DNA of 64,000 nt from VRUE01 sp963844395 (lineage in GTDB: Bacteria > Actinomycetota > Thermoleophilia > Solirubrobacterales > 70-9), in contig CAWJNX010000002.1 in the NCBI GenBank assembly GCA_963844395.1, forward strand, positions 992,001-1,056,000. The letters are read 5' to 3'. A program made the position numbers and the translations under genes. Every line of letters starts with the position of its first letter. Positions within the stretch are counted from its first letter, which is position 1. Under the pieces are notes generated by a model, which was given only the letters and a program-made list of their open reading frames with translations, had not been told where the DNA came from and did no database searches. Shown piece by piece: positions 28,353-36,848 of the stretch.

Positions 28353-28425
28353 GCCCGCCTAGCTCAATCGGCAGAGCACCTGATTTGTAACCAGGAGGTT
28401 TCCGGTTCGATTCCGGAGGCGGGCT
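28353..28425 (+). tRNA. tRNA-Thr (anticodon TGT)
   Basis: The acceptor arms GCCCGCC (28353-28359) and GGCGGGC (28418-28424) pair fully. The D-arm has GCTCAATCGGCAGAGC, the anticodon loop TTTGTAA gives anticodon TGT, and the T-arm has CCGGTTCGATTCCGG. The discriminator is T and no CCA is encoded. The length is 73 nt. Confidence 0.97.
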
Positions 28426-28430
28426 TTGCT

Positions 28431-29816
28431 TCACGACCCAGGGGTGCCGCTGCCCAGCACCCGGGCCTTCTCGGCGGCCAGCTCCTCGTCGGTGAGGATG
28501 CCCTTGCCGTGCAGCTCCCCGAGCCGCTCGAGACGCCGCAGTCGCGTCTCCTCCTTGTCGGCCGCCGGCTGACCTCCGCCGTCGCCACCGTCACCACCGG
28601 GCATGCGCACCTCCGGTAGGCGCAGCTTCGAGGCCCGCTCGCCGAGGTTGGCGTCCTTGACGGCACCGACCATGCGATCCCGGGTGCGCCCAAAGAAATC
28701 GCCGATCTCGGCATCCGGGTTCTCCTCGATCGATTGCTTGCGCAGCTCGCGGATGCCGAAGGCGGCGAGGCCGGCGATCACCAGAGTCGTCAGGAAGGAG
28801 CGCAGATTCTGGGCCGGCGCGGAGAGAAAGTAAATGCCGACGAGTACCGCTAGTCCGGCATAGACATAAGCGGGGTACTCACGCAGGACCGGCGCCATCG
28901 TGCGCCGGGTCGTCCGCGCCGCGCCGGTCGGCGATGCGAGCCAGCCGGCGAGGCAGAAGAGGACGCCGATCACGATCGCGGTCGTCGCGATGCTGGTCAT
29001 CAGCGAGGTCGAGATCGACCAGGCCGCTTCGGCGGCGGGCTCGATGCTCTGGTCCTCGACCAGCTGCCCGACCACGATCCCGCCAGCAATCTGGCGGGCG
29101 ACGATCACCGCGAAACCGGCAGCGATCAGCCCGACGCCGCAGAAGAGGACGGTGACCCAGCGCCCGTCCCGGGAGAGGTAGATCGCCAAGCCAAAGCAGA
29201 GGAAGGTGAGGAGGGAAAGGACGATCGCTAGGCCTTTGACGGCGATCGCGATGTCCTGCGCCGTCTGCAGCTCGTCGGAGCGCAGGATCGTCACCTGACC
29301 TGCGTCCGGCGGCAGTTTCTCGGCGAGCTGCTCTCCGATCCCCACCTCCCCGGCAAGGTTGGTCACGAGGCTGCCCAGCTGGAGCGTGACCTCGCCTTCT
29401 TCGGTCGAGACCGCTTCTTTGTCGTCTTCGAGCACGGCGAGGAGCTGCTCGTGCGCGGTCCGGTTCGCGTCCTGCCAGAGGTCCTGAGCGGTCGAGGTCT
29501 TCAGCACCTGGTCGGCGCCGTCGCCGGCCACTTGCCGCAATCCGCCCGAGACCGGCCCGGCCAGCTCCTTGGTGTCGCCGGGCAGGATCTCTTTGAGTTC
29601 GGCCTCGACGTCGACGTTGGCGTAGAGCTGGTCGACCAGGTAGTTGCCGACCGCCGTGCGAATCGTCGAGTTCTCGATCAGGCGGTCGCTGGTCTGCACC
29701 CAGTCGTCGGTGTTGAGCGCCTGGCGCTCGGTCCAGATCGCGAAGACGCTGAGAAAGGCGAAGACCGAGCCGAGCACCACGAGGGCCTTGACCGTGCGTC
29801 GTCGTCCGCGGCTCAT
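28431..29816 (-). CDS. Membrane protein with C-terminal SHOCT domain
   Basis: The 461-residue product has an N-terminal membrane segment (about 9-27) and a large extracytoplasmic region. Four further hydrophobic segments follow (about 190-215, 222-247, 272-297 and 317-362 region). The cytoplasmic tail has a Gly-rich stretch and a SHOCT motif (LERLGELHGKGILTDEELAAEKARVL), a short helical module often fused to membrane proteins. Function is unknown. It ends 5 bases after the tRNA on the opposite strand. Confidence 0.75.
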   Translation of the reverse strand: MSRGRRRTVKALVVLGSVFAFLSVFAIWTERQALNTDDWVQTSDRLIENSTIRTAVGNYLVDQLYANVDVEAELKEILPGDTKELAGPVSGGLRQVAGDGADQVLKTSTAQDLWQDANRTAHEQLLAVLEDDKEAVSTEEGEVTLQLGSLVTNLAGEVGIGEQLAEKLPPDAGQVTILRSDELQTAQDIAIAVKGLAIVLSLLTFLCFGLAIYLSRDGRWVTVLFCGVGLIAAGFAVIVARQIAGGIVVGQLVEDQSIEPAAEAAWSISTSLMTSIATTAIVIGVLFCLAGWLASPTGAARTTRRTMAPVLREYPAYVYAGLAVLVGIYFLSAPAQNLRSFLTTLVIAGLAAFGIRELRKQSIEENPDAEIGDFFGRTRDRMVGAVKDANLGERASKLRLPEVRMPGGDGGDGGGQPAADKEETRLRRLERLGELHGKGILTDEELAAEKARVLGSGTPGS

Positions 29817-29825
29817 CGACTGAGG

Positions 29826-30761
29826 ATGCTATACGTGACCTCGGTGAAGCTCGAAGGCATCCATCACATCACGGCGATCACCGCGGACGCGCAGAAGAAC
29901 GTCGATTTCTACGTTGGAGTCTTGGGCCTGCGCCTGGTCAAGAAAACGGTCAACCAGGACAACCCGACCGTCTACCACCTCTTCTTCGCCGACGAGAAAG
30001 GCAGCGCCGGTTCCGACCTCACCTTCTTCGAGTTCCCGGGCGTGCCGCCCGGCCGGGCCGGGGCGGGCGACGTCCACCGGATCGTCTGGCGGGTCGGCTC
30101 CTTCCAGTCGCTCGACTTCTGGGGAGAGCGCCTCGCCGCGAACGGGATCGAGGCGGAGCGGGCGGGCGACGCCCTGCGGTTCGCCGATCCCGAGGGACTC
30201 GAGCACGAGCTGCTGCTCGCCAAGGTCGGCGACGAACCCCTGATCGCGGACCATCCCGAGATTCCGGCGGACGTAGCCCTGCAGGGCTTCCACGCGGTTT
30301 GCGCCTACAGCGGCGACCCAGAGGCGAGCCGGCCCCTGCTTGAGGCGCTCGAGTTCGAGCCGGTCGACACTGGCTGGGAGGCACGCGGCGAGAACCGCGG
30401 CGGCCTCTACCTCTACGACGAGCCGCCGGCCGAACGGGCCCTGCAGGGGGCCGGCAGCGTCCATCACGTCGCCTGGGCGGCGAAGATCGACGAGCACGAG
30501 GAGTGGCGCGAGAGGGCGATCTCGGGCGGCGCGCAACCGACGCCGGTGATCGACCGCTTCTACTTCCGCTCGATCTACTTCCGCGAGCCGAGCGGCGTCC
30601 TCTTCGAGATCGCCACCCTGGGTCCGGGCTTCACGGTCGACGAGCCGGTCGAGCAGCTCGGCGAAAAGCTCTCACTGCCGCCCGACTACGAGCACTTGCG
30701 CTCCGAGGTCGAGCCGAACCTGCGGCCGGTGAAGAACCCTCGCGCGGCCCGCGCCGGGTGA
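29826..30761 (+). CDS. Ring-cleaving dioxygenase, glyoxalase/VOC superfamily
   Basis: The 311-residue protein has two VOC domains: GIHHITAITADAQKNVDFYVGVLGLRLVKKTVNQDN, and GSVHHVAWA later with SIYFREPSGVLFEIATLGPGF. Metal ligands are probably His in GIHHIT, His in VHHVAWA and Glu in LFEIAT. This layout matches MhqA/MhqO-type hydroquinone dioxygenases. ATG 29826 is chosen; GTG 29835 is an alternative. The stop overlaps the next start (GTGA), suggesting co-expression with the dehydrogenase for aromatic breakdown. Confidence 0.85.
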   Translation: MLYVTSVKLEGIHHITAITADAQKNVDFYVGVLGLRLVKKTVNQDNPTVYHLFFADEKGSAGSDLTFFEFPGVPPGRAGAGDVHRIVWRVGSFQSLDFWGERLAANGIEAERAGDALRFADPEGLEHELLLAKVGDEPLIADHPEIPADVALQGFHAVCAYSGDPEASRPLLEALEFEPVDTGWEARGENRGGLYLYDEPPAERALQGAGSVHHVAWAAKIDEHEEWRERAISGGAQPTPVIDRFYFRSIYFREPSGVLFEIATLGPGFTVDEPVEQLGEKLSLPPDYEHLRSEVEPNLRPVKNPRAARAG

Positions 30762-31762
30762 ACGGAAACTTCGTCTGGCGCGACGCCGGACGAGTAGTGG
30801 TCTTTCGCAGTGACGGGGTGGAGCAGGCGCCGCAGCTGCTCGGCGAGCACGGCTTTGAACCTTTCGAGCTGCTCAGTACGGAGCGGGCGCTCGCCGCGGC
30901 GCCCGGGCTGGCCGAGGCCGCCGGCTCGGTGCACCAAGTCGCTGACGGCCAGGTGCCGGAGCTGGCCGCAGCGCTGCTGTCGTCAGTAGGCGGTTCCCGC
31001 CTGGTGGCGCTGGGCGGCGGCCGCGTGATCGATACGGCAAAGGCGATCGCCTCGGTCAGCGGCGCGCGGGTAGCAGCGATCCCGACGACGCTCTCGGGAG
31101 CCGAGATGACCGGGATCCATCGCTTGCCGGCGGGTGCCGAGGACCGGGTCCGCGCCCTGGTCCGCGCGGCATTGGTAATCGCCGACACAGAGGCGATGAC
31201 CAGCCTGCCCGAGCGACAGCTGCGTGCCAGCGCCGTGCATGCCCTCGCGCACGGCGCCGACTCGCTCTACACGCCCTTCGCCAACCCGGTCTCCCAGCTG
31301 ACCGCCCTGCAAGGAGCCGAGTTGATCGCCACGGCGCTGGATCAGGAGCGAAGGGAGCGTGACAAGGGTCCTCTCGCTCAGGGCGCGATCCTCTGTGGCT
31401 ACGCGATCGACTCAGGCGCCTTCGCCCTCCACCACGTCGTCTGCCAGACCCTCGTACGAATCTGCGGCAGCCCCCACGCGGAGACCAACGCCGCAATCCT
31501 CCCTCGGGCAATGGCCTTCATGGTCCCCCGCGCGCCCGACAACCTCGCCCCCCTCTGCGAGTCACTCCGCACCGACCCCACAGACGTCGAATCCCGCATT
31601 CTCGAACTAGGTGGAAACCCAGCCGGCCTAGGCAAGCTCGGCGCCGATCGTTCGAAGTTGGATCAGGCTTTGGACTCAATGATGGTTCGCCCGGAGCTGG
31701 CTTTTACGCCGGAACCCCCGACCCGCGACGAGCTAAAGGATCTCATCGAACAAGCTTGGTAG
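30758..31762 (+). CDS. Iron-containing alcohol dehydrogenase / maleylacetate reductase-like
   Basis: The 334-residue protein has the dinucleotide-binding GGGRVIDTAKAIA, AAIPTTLSGAEMT, and the metal-site region HALAHGADSLYTPFANPVS with HHVVCQTLVRICGSPHAETNA. These are features of the Fe-ADH/maleylacetate reductase superfamily. Start GTG 30758 overlaps the dioxygenase stop. A ring-cleaving dioxygenase followed by a maleylacetate-reductase-like enzyme fits hydroquinone catabolism. This pathway call is inference. Confidence 0.8.
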   Translation: MNGNFVWRDAGRVVVFRSDGVEQAPQLLGEHGFEPFELLSTERALAAAPGLAEAAGSVHQVADGQVPELAAALLSSVGGSRLVALGGGRVIDTAKAIASVSGARVAAIPTTLSGAEMTGIHRLPAGAEDRVRALVRAALVIADTEAMTSLPERQLRASAVHALAHGADSLYTPFANPVSQLTALQGAELIATALDQERRERDKGPLAQGAILCGYAIDSGAFALHHVVCQTLVRICGSPHAETNAAILPRAMAFMVPRAPDNLAPLCESLRTDPTDVESRILELGGNPAGLGKLGADRSKLDQALDSMMVRPELAFTPEPPTRDELKDLIEQAW

Positions 31763-31771
31763 GGCGGTTGA

Positions 31772-31912
31772 TCGGGCGGGTGGCGTGGGGTGGGGGTGTC
31801 CAGACGGGCGCGGCGTCCTCTTTTTCGCCCACCAACCAATGAGTGACGAGCACGTCCCTGCGAAAAACCCAGCACCCGTCTGGACACCCCCACCCCACGA
31901 CAGGCCCCGCCC
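31772..31912 (-). repeat. Family A long-hairpin element, copy A4
   Basis: Arms 31783-31807 and 31874-31898 are perfectly complementary over 25 bp. On the minus strand the loop contains the same 17-nt GCGAAAAAGAGGACGCC as A2 (complement of 31811-31827) and GCTGGGTTTTTCGC (complement of 31859-31872). The flanking CCTGTCG (complement of 31897-31903) and CGCCACCC (complement of 31777-31784) are also kept. It separates the dehydrogenase from the PlsC-GpsA gene. Confidence 0.85.
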
Positions 31913-32036
31913 GCAGTAACCCCCATCCCAACCCCGTGTAGCGCTCTGCATAACCGCCGAGCGACTAGACCGGTACCACCAGTACACGCGCCGCCACGGA
32001 GTCAACTGGCCGCTGTACCTGCTGGCGCGGGTCTTC

Positions 32037-33614
32037 ATGACGCCCTTCTGCGTCGTCTACTTCCGGCTGACCCGAACCGGCCGCGACCACGGGCGCGTCA
32101 GGGGCGGCCTGATCGTCGCCGCCAACCACCGCAGCTTTCTCGACCCCTTCGTGATCGGCGGCGCCCTGCCCTGGCGGCGGCCGATGAACTACGTCGCCAA
32201 GGTCGAGCTGTTCGAGCGCCGCTGGCAGGGCTGGTGCCTGTCGCGGCTTGGCGCCTTCCCGATTCGGCGCGGCGAGTCCGACGAGGACTCGGTGCAGACC
32301 GCCCGCGCCGTGGTCGAACGCGGCGGCACCGTCTGCATTTTCCCCGAGGGAACGCGGATCCGCCACGGCACGCTGGCCAGCCCGAAGCGGGGGGTGGGGA
32401 GGCTTGCCCTGGAGACCGGGGCGCCCGTCCTGCCCACCGCCGTGGTCGGCAGCGAGCACGTGCGGCGCGGCTGGCGGATCAGGCCGCGCAAGGTGCAGGT
32501 GCGGCTCGGCAAAGCGATGACCTTCCCGCGCGTGGAGAACCCGTCCCCGCCGCTGGCCGAAACGGTGACGGCGCGGATCTGGCCCAACGTGCTGCTGCAG
32601 TGGGAAGCGATGGGCGGCCTGCCGCCGATGCGTCGCGCCGCCGTGATCGGGGCCGGCAGCTGGGGCACCGCGGTCGCGGTGCTGCTCGCCCGTGGTGGCC
32701 TCGAGGTGCAGCTCGGCGCCCGCACCGCCGCGCAGGCGGCGGCGATGTCGGAGGCCGGCGAGAACCGCCGCTACCTGGAGGGGGTCGAGCTGCCGGAGTC
32801 GCTACACGTCCTTCCCGCCTCGGAGATCGAGCTGGCCGGGCTCGATCTGGTCTGCCTGGCGATCCCCTCGGGCTCTCTGCCGCAGGCCGTTGGCGCGATC
32901 GCCGACCGGGTCAGCGACCGCTCCTCGGTCCTGCTGCTGACCAAGGGCCTGATCGCGCCGCTGGGCCAGCTTCCGGCCGAGTACGTCGGCGAAAGGATCC
33001 GCGCCCGCGCCACCGCCTGCCTCGGTGGGCCCGCCCATGCCCGTGAGGCCGTCTCCGGCTCCGCGGCGCTGGTGCTCGGCTCCGGCGACGCCGACCTGCG
33101 TGACCAGCTGGGCGAGGTCTTCGACCGTGCGGGCCTGGTTTGCGAGCGCTCCGGTGACGTCTGCGGGGTCGAGATGGCGGGCGCGGCGAAGAACGCCGCG
33201 GCCCTCGCCGCCGCGGCGACCGAGCCGTACGGCCTCAACGCGGCCGGGATCGCGGCGGCCCAGGTTTGGCGTGAGTGCATCGAGTACGGGATCTCGCGCG
33301 GAGCCGAATTGGAGACTTTCTCCGGGCTGGCAGGAGTCGGCGACCTGACTGCCACCCTTCTGGCCCCGTCGGGGCGCAACCGGCGGGCCGGAGAGCTGCT
33401 GGGGGAGGGAACTCCCGCGGAGGAGATCCCGGGTCTGATCGGACAGGCTTCGGAGGGCCTCGATGCGGTACCGCTGCTGGCCGCGGCGATCTCGGCCTCG
33501 GGTGGCCCCGGAGAGGCTCTAAAGGGACTGGCGGCGCTGATCGACGGCGAGATCGACACCGAGGAGTGGATGGCGAGGCTGCGCCAAGTCGAGCGTTCGA
33601 GAAGGGCGGCCTGA
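32037..33614 (+). CDS. 1-acylglycerol-3-phosphate acyltransferase (PlsC) fused to glycerol-3-phosphate dehydrogenase (GpsA)
   Basis: Residues 1-190 are a PlsC-type acyltransferase with NHRSFLD (HX4D) and FPEGTR. Residues 198-525 are a complete GpsA: GAGSWGTAVAVLLARGG, a GGPAHAREAVSG loop, AGAAKNAAALAAA with the catalytic Lys, and the C-terminal NRRAGELLGEG. The fusion links NAD(P)H-dependent glycerol-3-phosphate formation with phospholipid acylation. In-frame ATGs at 32610 and 32628 could also make GpsA alone. Conserved-looking residues (RYHQYTRRHGVNWPLYLLARVF) are encoded just before ATG 32037 with no ATG/GTG/TTG further upstream, so the true start is uncertain. Confidence 0.88.
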   Translation: MTPFCVVYFRLTRTGRDHGRVRGGLIVAANHRSFLDPFVIGGALPWRRPMNYVAKVELFERRWQGWCLSRLGAFPIRRGESDEDSVQTARAVVERGGTVCIFPEGTRIRHGTLASPKRGVGRLALETGAPVLPTAVVGSEHVRRGWRIRPRKVQVRLGKAMTFPRVENPSPPLAETVTARIWPNVLLQWEAMGGLPPMRRAAVIGAGSWGTAVAVLLARGGLEVQLGARTAAQAAAMSEAGENRRYLEGVELPESLHVLPASEIELAGLDLVCLAIPSGSLPQAVGAIADRVSDRSSVLLLTKGLIAPLGQLPAEYVGERIRARATACLGGPAHAREAVSGSAALVLGSGDADLRDQLGEVFDRAGLVCERSGDVCGVEMAGAAKNAAALAAAATEPYGLNAAGIAAAQVWRECIEYGISRGAELETFSGLAGVGDLTATLLAPSGRNRRAGELLGEGTPAEEIPGLIGQASEGLDAVPLLAAAISASGGPGEALKGLAALIDGEIDTEEWMARLRQVERSRRAA

Positions 33615-33632
33615 TGGGACTACGCTTGCCTG

Positions 33633-34190
33633 GTGAGCGAGTTGGAAAACGTCGAGCCGGCGAGCCTGGACCCGGCCGCCAAGGCAGAGCTCGACCGCGC
33701 CTTCGAGGCGCTCTACCGCGACCACCTGCGCGATGTCTACTCCTACGCCTACTACCGGATCGGCAACCCCCACGACGCCGAAGACCTCACCGAGCAGGCC
33801 TTTCTGCAGGCCTACCGTCACTTCGACCGGGCGCGGCGCGAGTCGGACGGCAGACCGCTGCGACCGTGGCTGATCCGCATCACCCACAATCTGGCGCTCA
33901 ATTACTACCGGGACCGCTCGCGCCGGCCGCAGACTCCGCTCGACAGCGTCGATCCGATCGTCGCCCAGCATGGCACCGAGGCGGTAGCCGAAGGTCGGGA
34001 GGAGCTGCGGCAGGTGATGGAGCGCCTGGAGCATCTGCCCGGCGACCGTCGCGACGCGCTGATCATGCGCTTTGCGCTCGGCATGGACAACCGCGAGATC
34101 GCCCGCGCGCTCGGACGCAGCGACGGGGCGACCAAGGTGCTGATCCACCGCGCGATCAAGCAGCTCCAGGAGGAGATGGCCGATGAGTGA
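33633..34190 (+). CDS. ECF-type RNA polymerase sigma factor
   Basis: The 185-residue protein has sigma region 2 (FEALYRDHLRDVYSYAYYRIGNPHDAEDLTEQAFLQAYRHF, RPWLIRITHNLALNYYRDRSR) and region 4 (LPGDRRDALIMRFALGMDNREIARALGRSDGATKVLIHRAIKQL). Start is GTG 33633. The next gene overlaps it by 8 bases and may be its anti-sigma factor. Confidence 0.92.
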   Translation: MSELENVEPASLDPAAKAELDRAFEALYRDHLRDVYSYAYYRIGNPHDAEDLTEQAFLQAYRHFDRARRESDGRPLRPWLIRITHNLALNYYRDRSRRPQTPLDSVDPIVAQHGTEAVAEGREELRQVMERLEHLPGDRRDALIMRFALGMDNREIARALGRSDGATKVLIHRAIKQLQEEMADE

Positions 34191-34527
34191 AGCCAGCGAG
34201 AGGCTGACCGGCAGTAGCTGGGACGTCGAGCGCCTCCTCGGCGACGCTCTGCGTCCGATCGAGCCGCCCGAGCGGCTCTCCGGCCGCGTCGAGGACACCC
34301 TCTCGGCGGTCACGCAGGCGGCGGCGGAGGAGCTTTCGGACTGGGCCGAGGAACTCTCGGAGAGCGAGCTGCGGGCACTGCGCGATCCCCGCAACTGGGT
34401 CCGGCCCGTTGTCGCTGCGGGCGCTGGGGGCGTCGCCGCGGGAGCCCTCGTCGTGCTCGAGATTCGCCGGCGGGGCCGCCAGCAGGCCGGCGGCCCCCTT
34501 CGCGTCCTTACCGGTCGTCTCAGGTAG
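34183..34527 (+). CDS. Putative anti-sigma factor / small membrane protein
   Basis: The 114-residue product has an acidic helical N-terminus (about 10-70), one membrane segment (about 74-92, VRPVVAAGAGGVAAGALVVL) and a basic tail. The overlap with an ECF sigma gene and this topology suggest a membrane-bound anti-sigma factor. It lacks the HxxxCxxC zinc motif of the common ZAS class. This role is inferred from context only. Confidence 0.55.
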   Translation: MSEASERLTGSSWDVERLLGDALRPIEPPERLSGRVEDTLSAVTQAAAEELSDWAEELSESELRALRDPRNWVRPVVAAGAGGVAAGALVVLEIRRRGRQQAGGPLRVLTGRLR

Positions 34528-34963
34528 TAGTTCTGACGTCCCGATCGGTCCGTCGCCGCTCGTCGGCGGGCGTCGCCAGGCCGGCGCCGATCCCGAGCAC
34601 TCCCAGCGCCAAGTGCAGGAAGTTGTCCTCGGTGTTGACGGGAATGAAGCCGAGGATCGACTCGTTGTCGCCGATGATGAATCCCCACACCGTGATCAGG
34701 ACGTAGACGGCCCCCAGCCCGAGCGCGTACTCGCGCGCCGCGTAGCCGGCGACCAGCAGCCCGATCGCACCGGTGAGGATGTGGACGATGTTGTGCCAGG
34801 CGTTGACGGCGAAGATCCCGAACACACTGTCGACCGTGCCGGGGTCGCCGAACGAGGCGCTATAGAAGAAGCCGATGATCCCGACGACAACCAGGGTCCC
34901 ACCGACGACCGTCGCGTAGAGCCTTGCCGGGGTTGCACCTTCCAATCTTCGCTCTCCGTTCAA
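34520..34963 (-). CDS. DUF4383 family membrane protein
   Basis: The 147-residue protein has four hydrophobic segments, with NAWHNIVHILTGAIGLLVAG and NTEDNFLHLALGVLGIGAGL, the His-containing signature of DUF4383. Function is unknown. TTG 34963 is chosen because it follows AGGAGAGGTCC at good spacing; ATG 34990 would place the ribosome-binding site inside the gene. Its 3' end overlaps the putative anti-sigma gene by 8 bases. Confidence 0.82.
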   Translation of the reverse strand: MNGERRLEGATPARLYATVVGGTLVVVGIIGFFYSASFGDPGTVDSVFGIFAVNAWHNIVHILTGAIGLLVAGYAAREYALGLGAVYVLITVWGFIIGDNESILGFIPVNTEDNFLHLALGVLGIGAGLATPADERRRTDRDVRTTT

Positions 34964-35026
34964 AGGACCTCTCCTCTCTAGAAGGAACAAGGCTTACCCG
35001 AATGTAGGCTCCCCGGTCCGCTCCCA

Positions 35027-35845
35027 ATGCAAACTTGCTACCGACACCCCAGCCGCGAGACGGGCGTCTCCTGTTCCTCGTGCGGACGGGCCATCTGTCC
35101 CGAGTGCATGACCCCGACCCCTGTCGGGATGCGCTGCCCGGAGTGTGCGAGCCAGAAAACGCGGGTGACGAGGGGGGCGGTGGGCCCCGGTCGGTATGAC
35201 ACGCCGGCGACCTACGTACTGATTGCGCTCAACGTTGCCGCCTTCCTGGTCGAGATTGCCGGGGGCTCGGGCGGGTTCAGCAGCACCAGCGGCGAGATCG
35301 TCAACGATTTCGGCCTGCGTGGCGTCTCGGTCGCCGACGGAGAGTGGTACCGGCTGCTGACCGGTGGCTTTCTGCACGCCGGCGTCCTCCATCTGGGGTT
35401 CAACATGTTCGCGCTCTTCATCCTCGGCCGCCTGCTGGAGCCGGCAATCGGCACGCCCCGCTTCGTCGCCCTCTACTTCGCCTCGCTTTTCGCGGGGGCG
35501 TTCGGGGCGCTGGCCCTCTCCGACGCGATTACCACCACCGTCGGGGCCTCGGGGGCCGTTTTCGGTCTCTTCGGGGCCGCCTTCGTCATCGCACGCGGCC
35601 GCGGGATGGATGCGATCGCTTCGCAGCTGGGCTTTGTGTTGCTGATCAACCTGGCGTTCACCTTCGGCGTCTCCAACATCAGCATCGGCGGGCACCTCGG
35701 CGGCTTGGCGGGCGGCCTCGTCTGTTCGCTGTTCATCGTTGCCGGCGAACGAGGCAGACTGGGTCGGCAGCGGCTCCCGCTCGAACTGCTCGCGATCGCC
35801 GCGCTGGCCATCGTCTCGGTCGTCGCCGCCCTCAGCGTGGCCTGA
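35027..35845 (+). CDS. Rhomboid family intramembrane serine protease with N-terminal zinc-finger-like domain
   Basis: The 272-residue protein starts with a B-box-like Cys/His cluster (CYRHPSRETGVSCSSCGRAICPECM, then CPEC). Six or seven membrane segments follow, with GWYRL-type EWYRLLTGGFLHAGVLHLGFNM, the catalytic GASG (Ser175) and His223 in GGHLGG. Rhomboids cut membrane proteins within the bilayer. The Cys-rich head is common in actinobacterial rhomboids. The 3' end overlaps the convergent BtuF-like gene by 14 bases. Confidence 0.92.
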   Translation: MQTCYRHPSRETGVSCSSCGRAICPECMTPTPVGMRCPECASQKTRVTRGAVGPGRYDTPATYVLIALNVAAFLVEIAGGSGGFSSTSGEIVNDFGLRGVSVADGEWYRLLTGGFLHAGVLHLGFNMFALFILGRLLEPAIGTPRFVALYFASLFAGAFGALALSDAITTTVGASGAVFGLFGAAFVIARGRGMDAIASQLGFVLLINLAFTFGVSNISIGGHLGGLAGGLVCSLFIVAGERGRLGRQRLPLELLAIAALAIVSVVAALSVA

Positions 35846-36740
35846 TCGGCGCCCGTACCTCGGCGAAGCCGATGTTGCCGGGCGGGTCGATCAGGTCGGG
35901 ATGGAGGACGTGGCCGAGCAGCTCGACGCCGTCAACGAGGCGCGGACCGGGGCGCGAGAAGGTCGACGCCGCATCCACCGCGAAGACCCGCCCGGCCCCC
36001 AGCGACGCGATCCGCTCCCAGTGCTTGGTCGCCTGAGCCTGGGCTTCCTCGACGTACCAACCGCAGGGCATCGCGATCACCACATCGGGATTGAGCCCGT
36101 AAAGCTCGCCCCAGCTGACCTCCGGCGACTTTAGCCCGGGCGAGCCGGCGACGTCTTCGCCCCCCGCGATCGAGATCATCTCGGGGATCCAGTGGCCCCC
36201 GACGTAGGGCGGGTCGAGCCACTCCAGGGCGATCACGCGCGGCAGCCCGGCGCCCGAGAGGGCGGCGCGGACGGCGGCGAGCCTTCCCTCCAGCTCGCCG
36301 CGCAGGTCGTGCGCCTCCGCCTCCATGCCGGTCGCCTCGCCGAGCCGGATCACGTCCTCGAGCATCTCGCCGAGCGTGCTCGGGTCCTGCTGCAGGACGC
36401 GGGGCCGGTTCGGCAGCCGCGCCGCGACCTCGACCACCTCTTCGTAGGAGACAGCGCAGACGTCGCAGACCGCCTGGGTGACGATCAGGTCGGGTGCCAG
36501 CGAGGCGAGCCGCTCCTCATCCAGCTCGTAGAGCGCCCGGCCTTCGGCGACCGTCGCCTTCACCGCGGTGTCGATCTGGCCCGCGTCGAGGCCCTCCGGC
36601 AGGACGGTGCGGGTCAGGTGCGGGAGCGAGCGCACTTCGCGCGGGAAGTCGCACTCGTGGGTGACCGCGACGACGCTTTCGCCGAGGCCGAGTGCGAAGA
36701 GCATCTCGGTGGCGGATGGCACGAGGCTGGCGACGCGCAT
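35832..36740 (-). CDS. BtuF-like cobalamin/metal-chelate-binding protein without signal peptide
   Basis: The 302-residue protein has the periplasmic-binding-protein fold of the BtuF/FecB class: RVASLVPSATEMLFALGLGESVVAVTHECDFP, LAPDLIVTQAVCDVCAVSYEEV, LEWLDPPYVGGHWIPEMI, DVVIAMPCGWYVEEA. No signal peptide, lipobox or transport partners are nearby. It may be a cytoplasmic cobinamide/corrinoid-binding protein rather than a transporter subunit. No cobalamin riboswitch is visible upstream. Confidence 0.82.
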   Translation of the reverse strand: MRVASLVPSATEMLFALGLGESVVAVTHECDFPREVRSLPHLTRTVLPEGLDAGQIDTAVKATVAEGRALYELDEERLASLAPDLIVTQAVCDVCAVSYEEVVEVAARLPNRPRVLQQDPSTLGEMLEDVIRLGEATGMEAEAHDLRGELEGRLAAVRAALSGAGLPRVIALEWLDPPYVGGHWIPEMISIAGGEDVAGSPGLKSPEVSWGELYGLNPDVVIAMPCGWYVEEAQAQATKHWERIASLGAGRVFAVDAASTFSRPGPRLVDGVELLGHVLHPDLIDPPGNIGFAEVRAPIRPR

Positions 36741-36848
36741 CAGGGGGTCAATATCGCACCCTCAGACTTCCAGCGCGCCGGAAAGCTATATTCCATAACG
36801 CCGAATGGCCGAAGACGACCTCCCCCGAAGTACCGGGCCATATAACCG

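Noticed and set aside
36741..36848. Possible cobalamin riboswitch near the BtuF-like gene
   Set aside because: No B12-box-like sequence or multi-stem fold is visible, and the gap also serves the divergent CorC-type gene.
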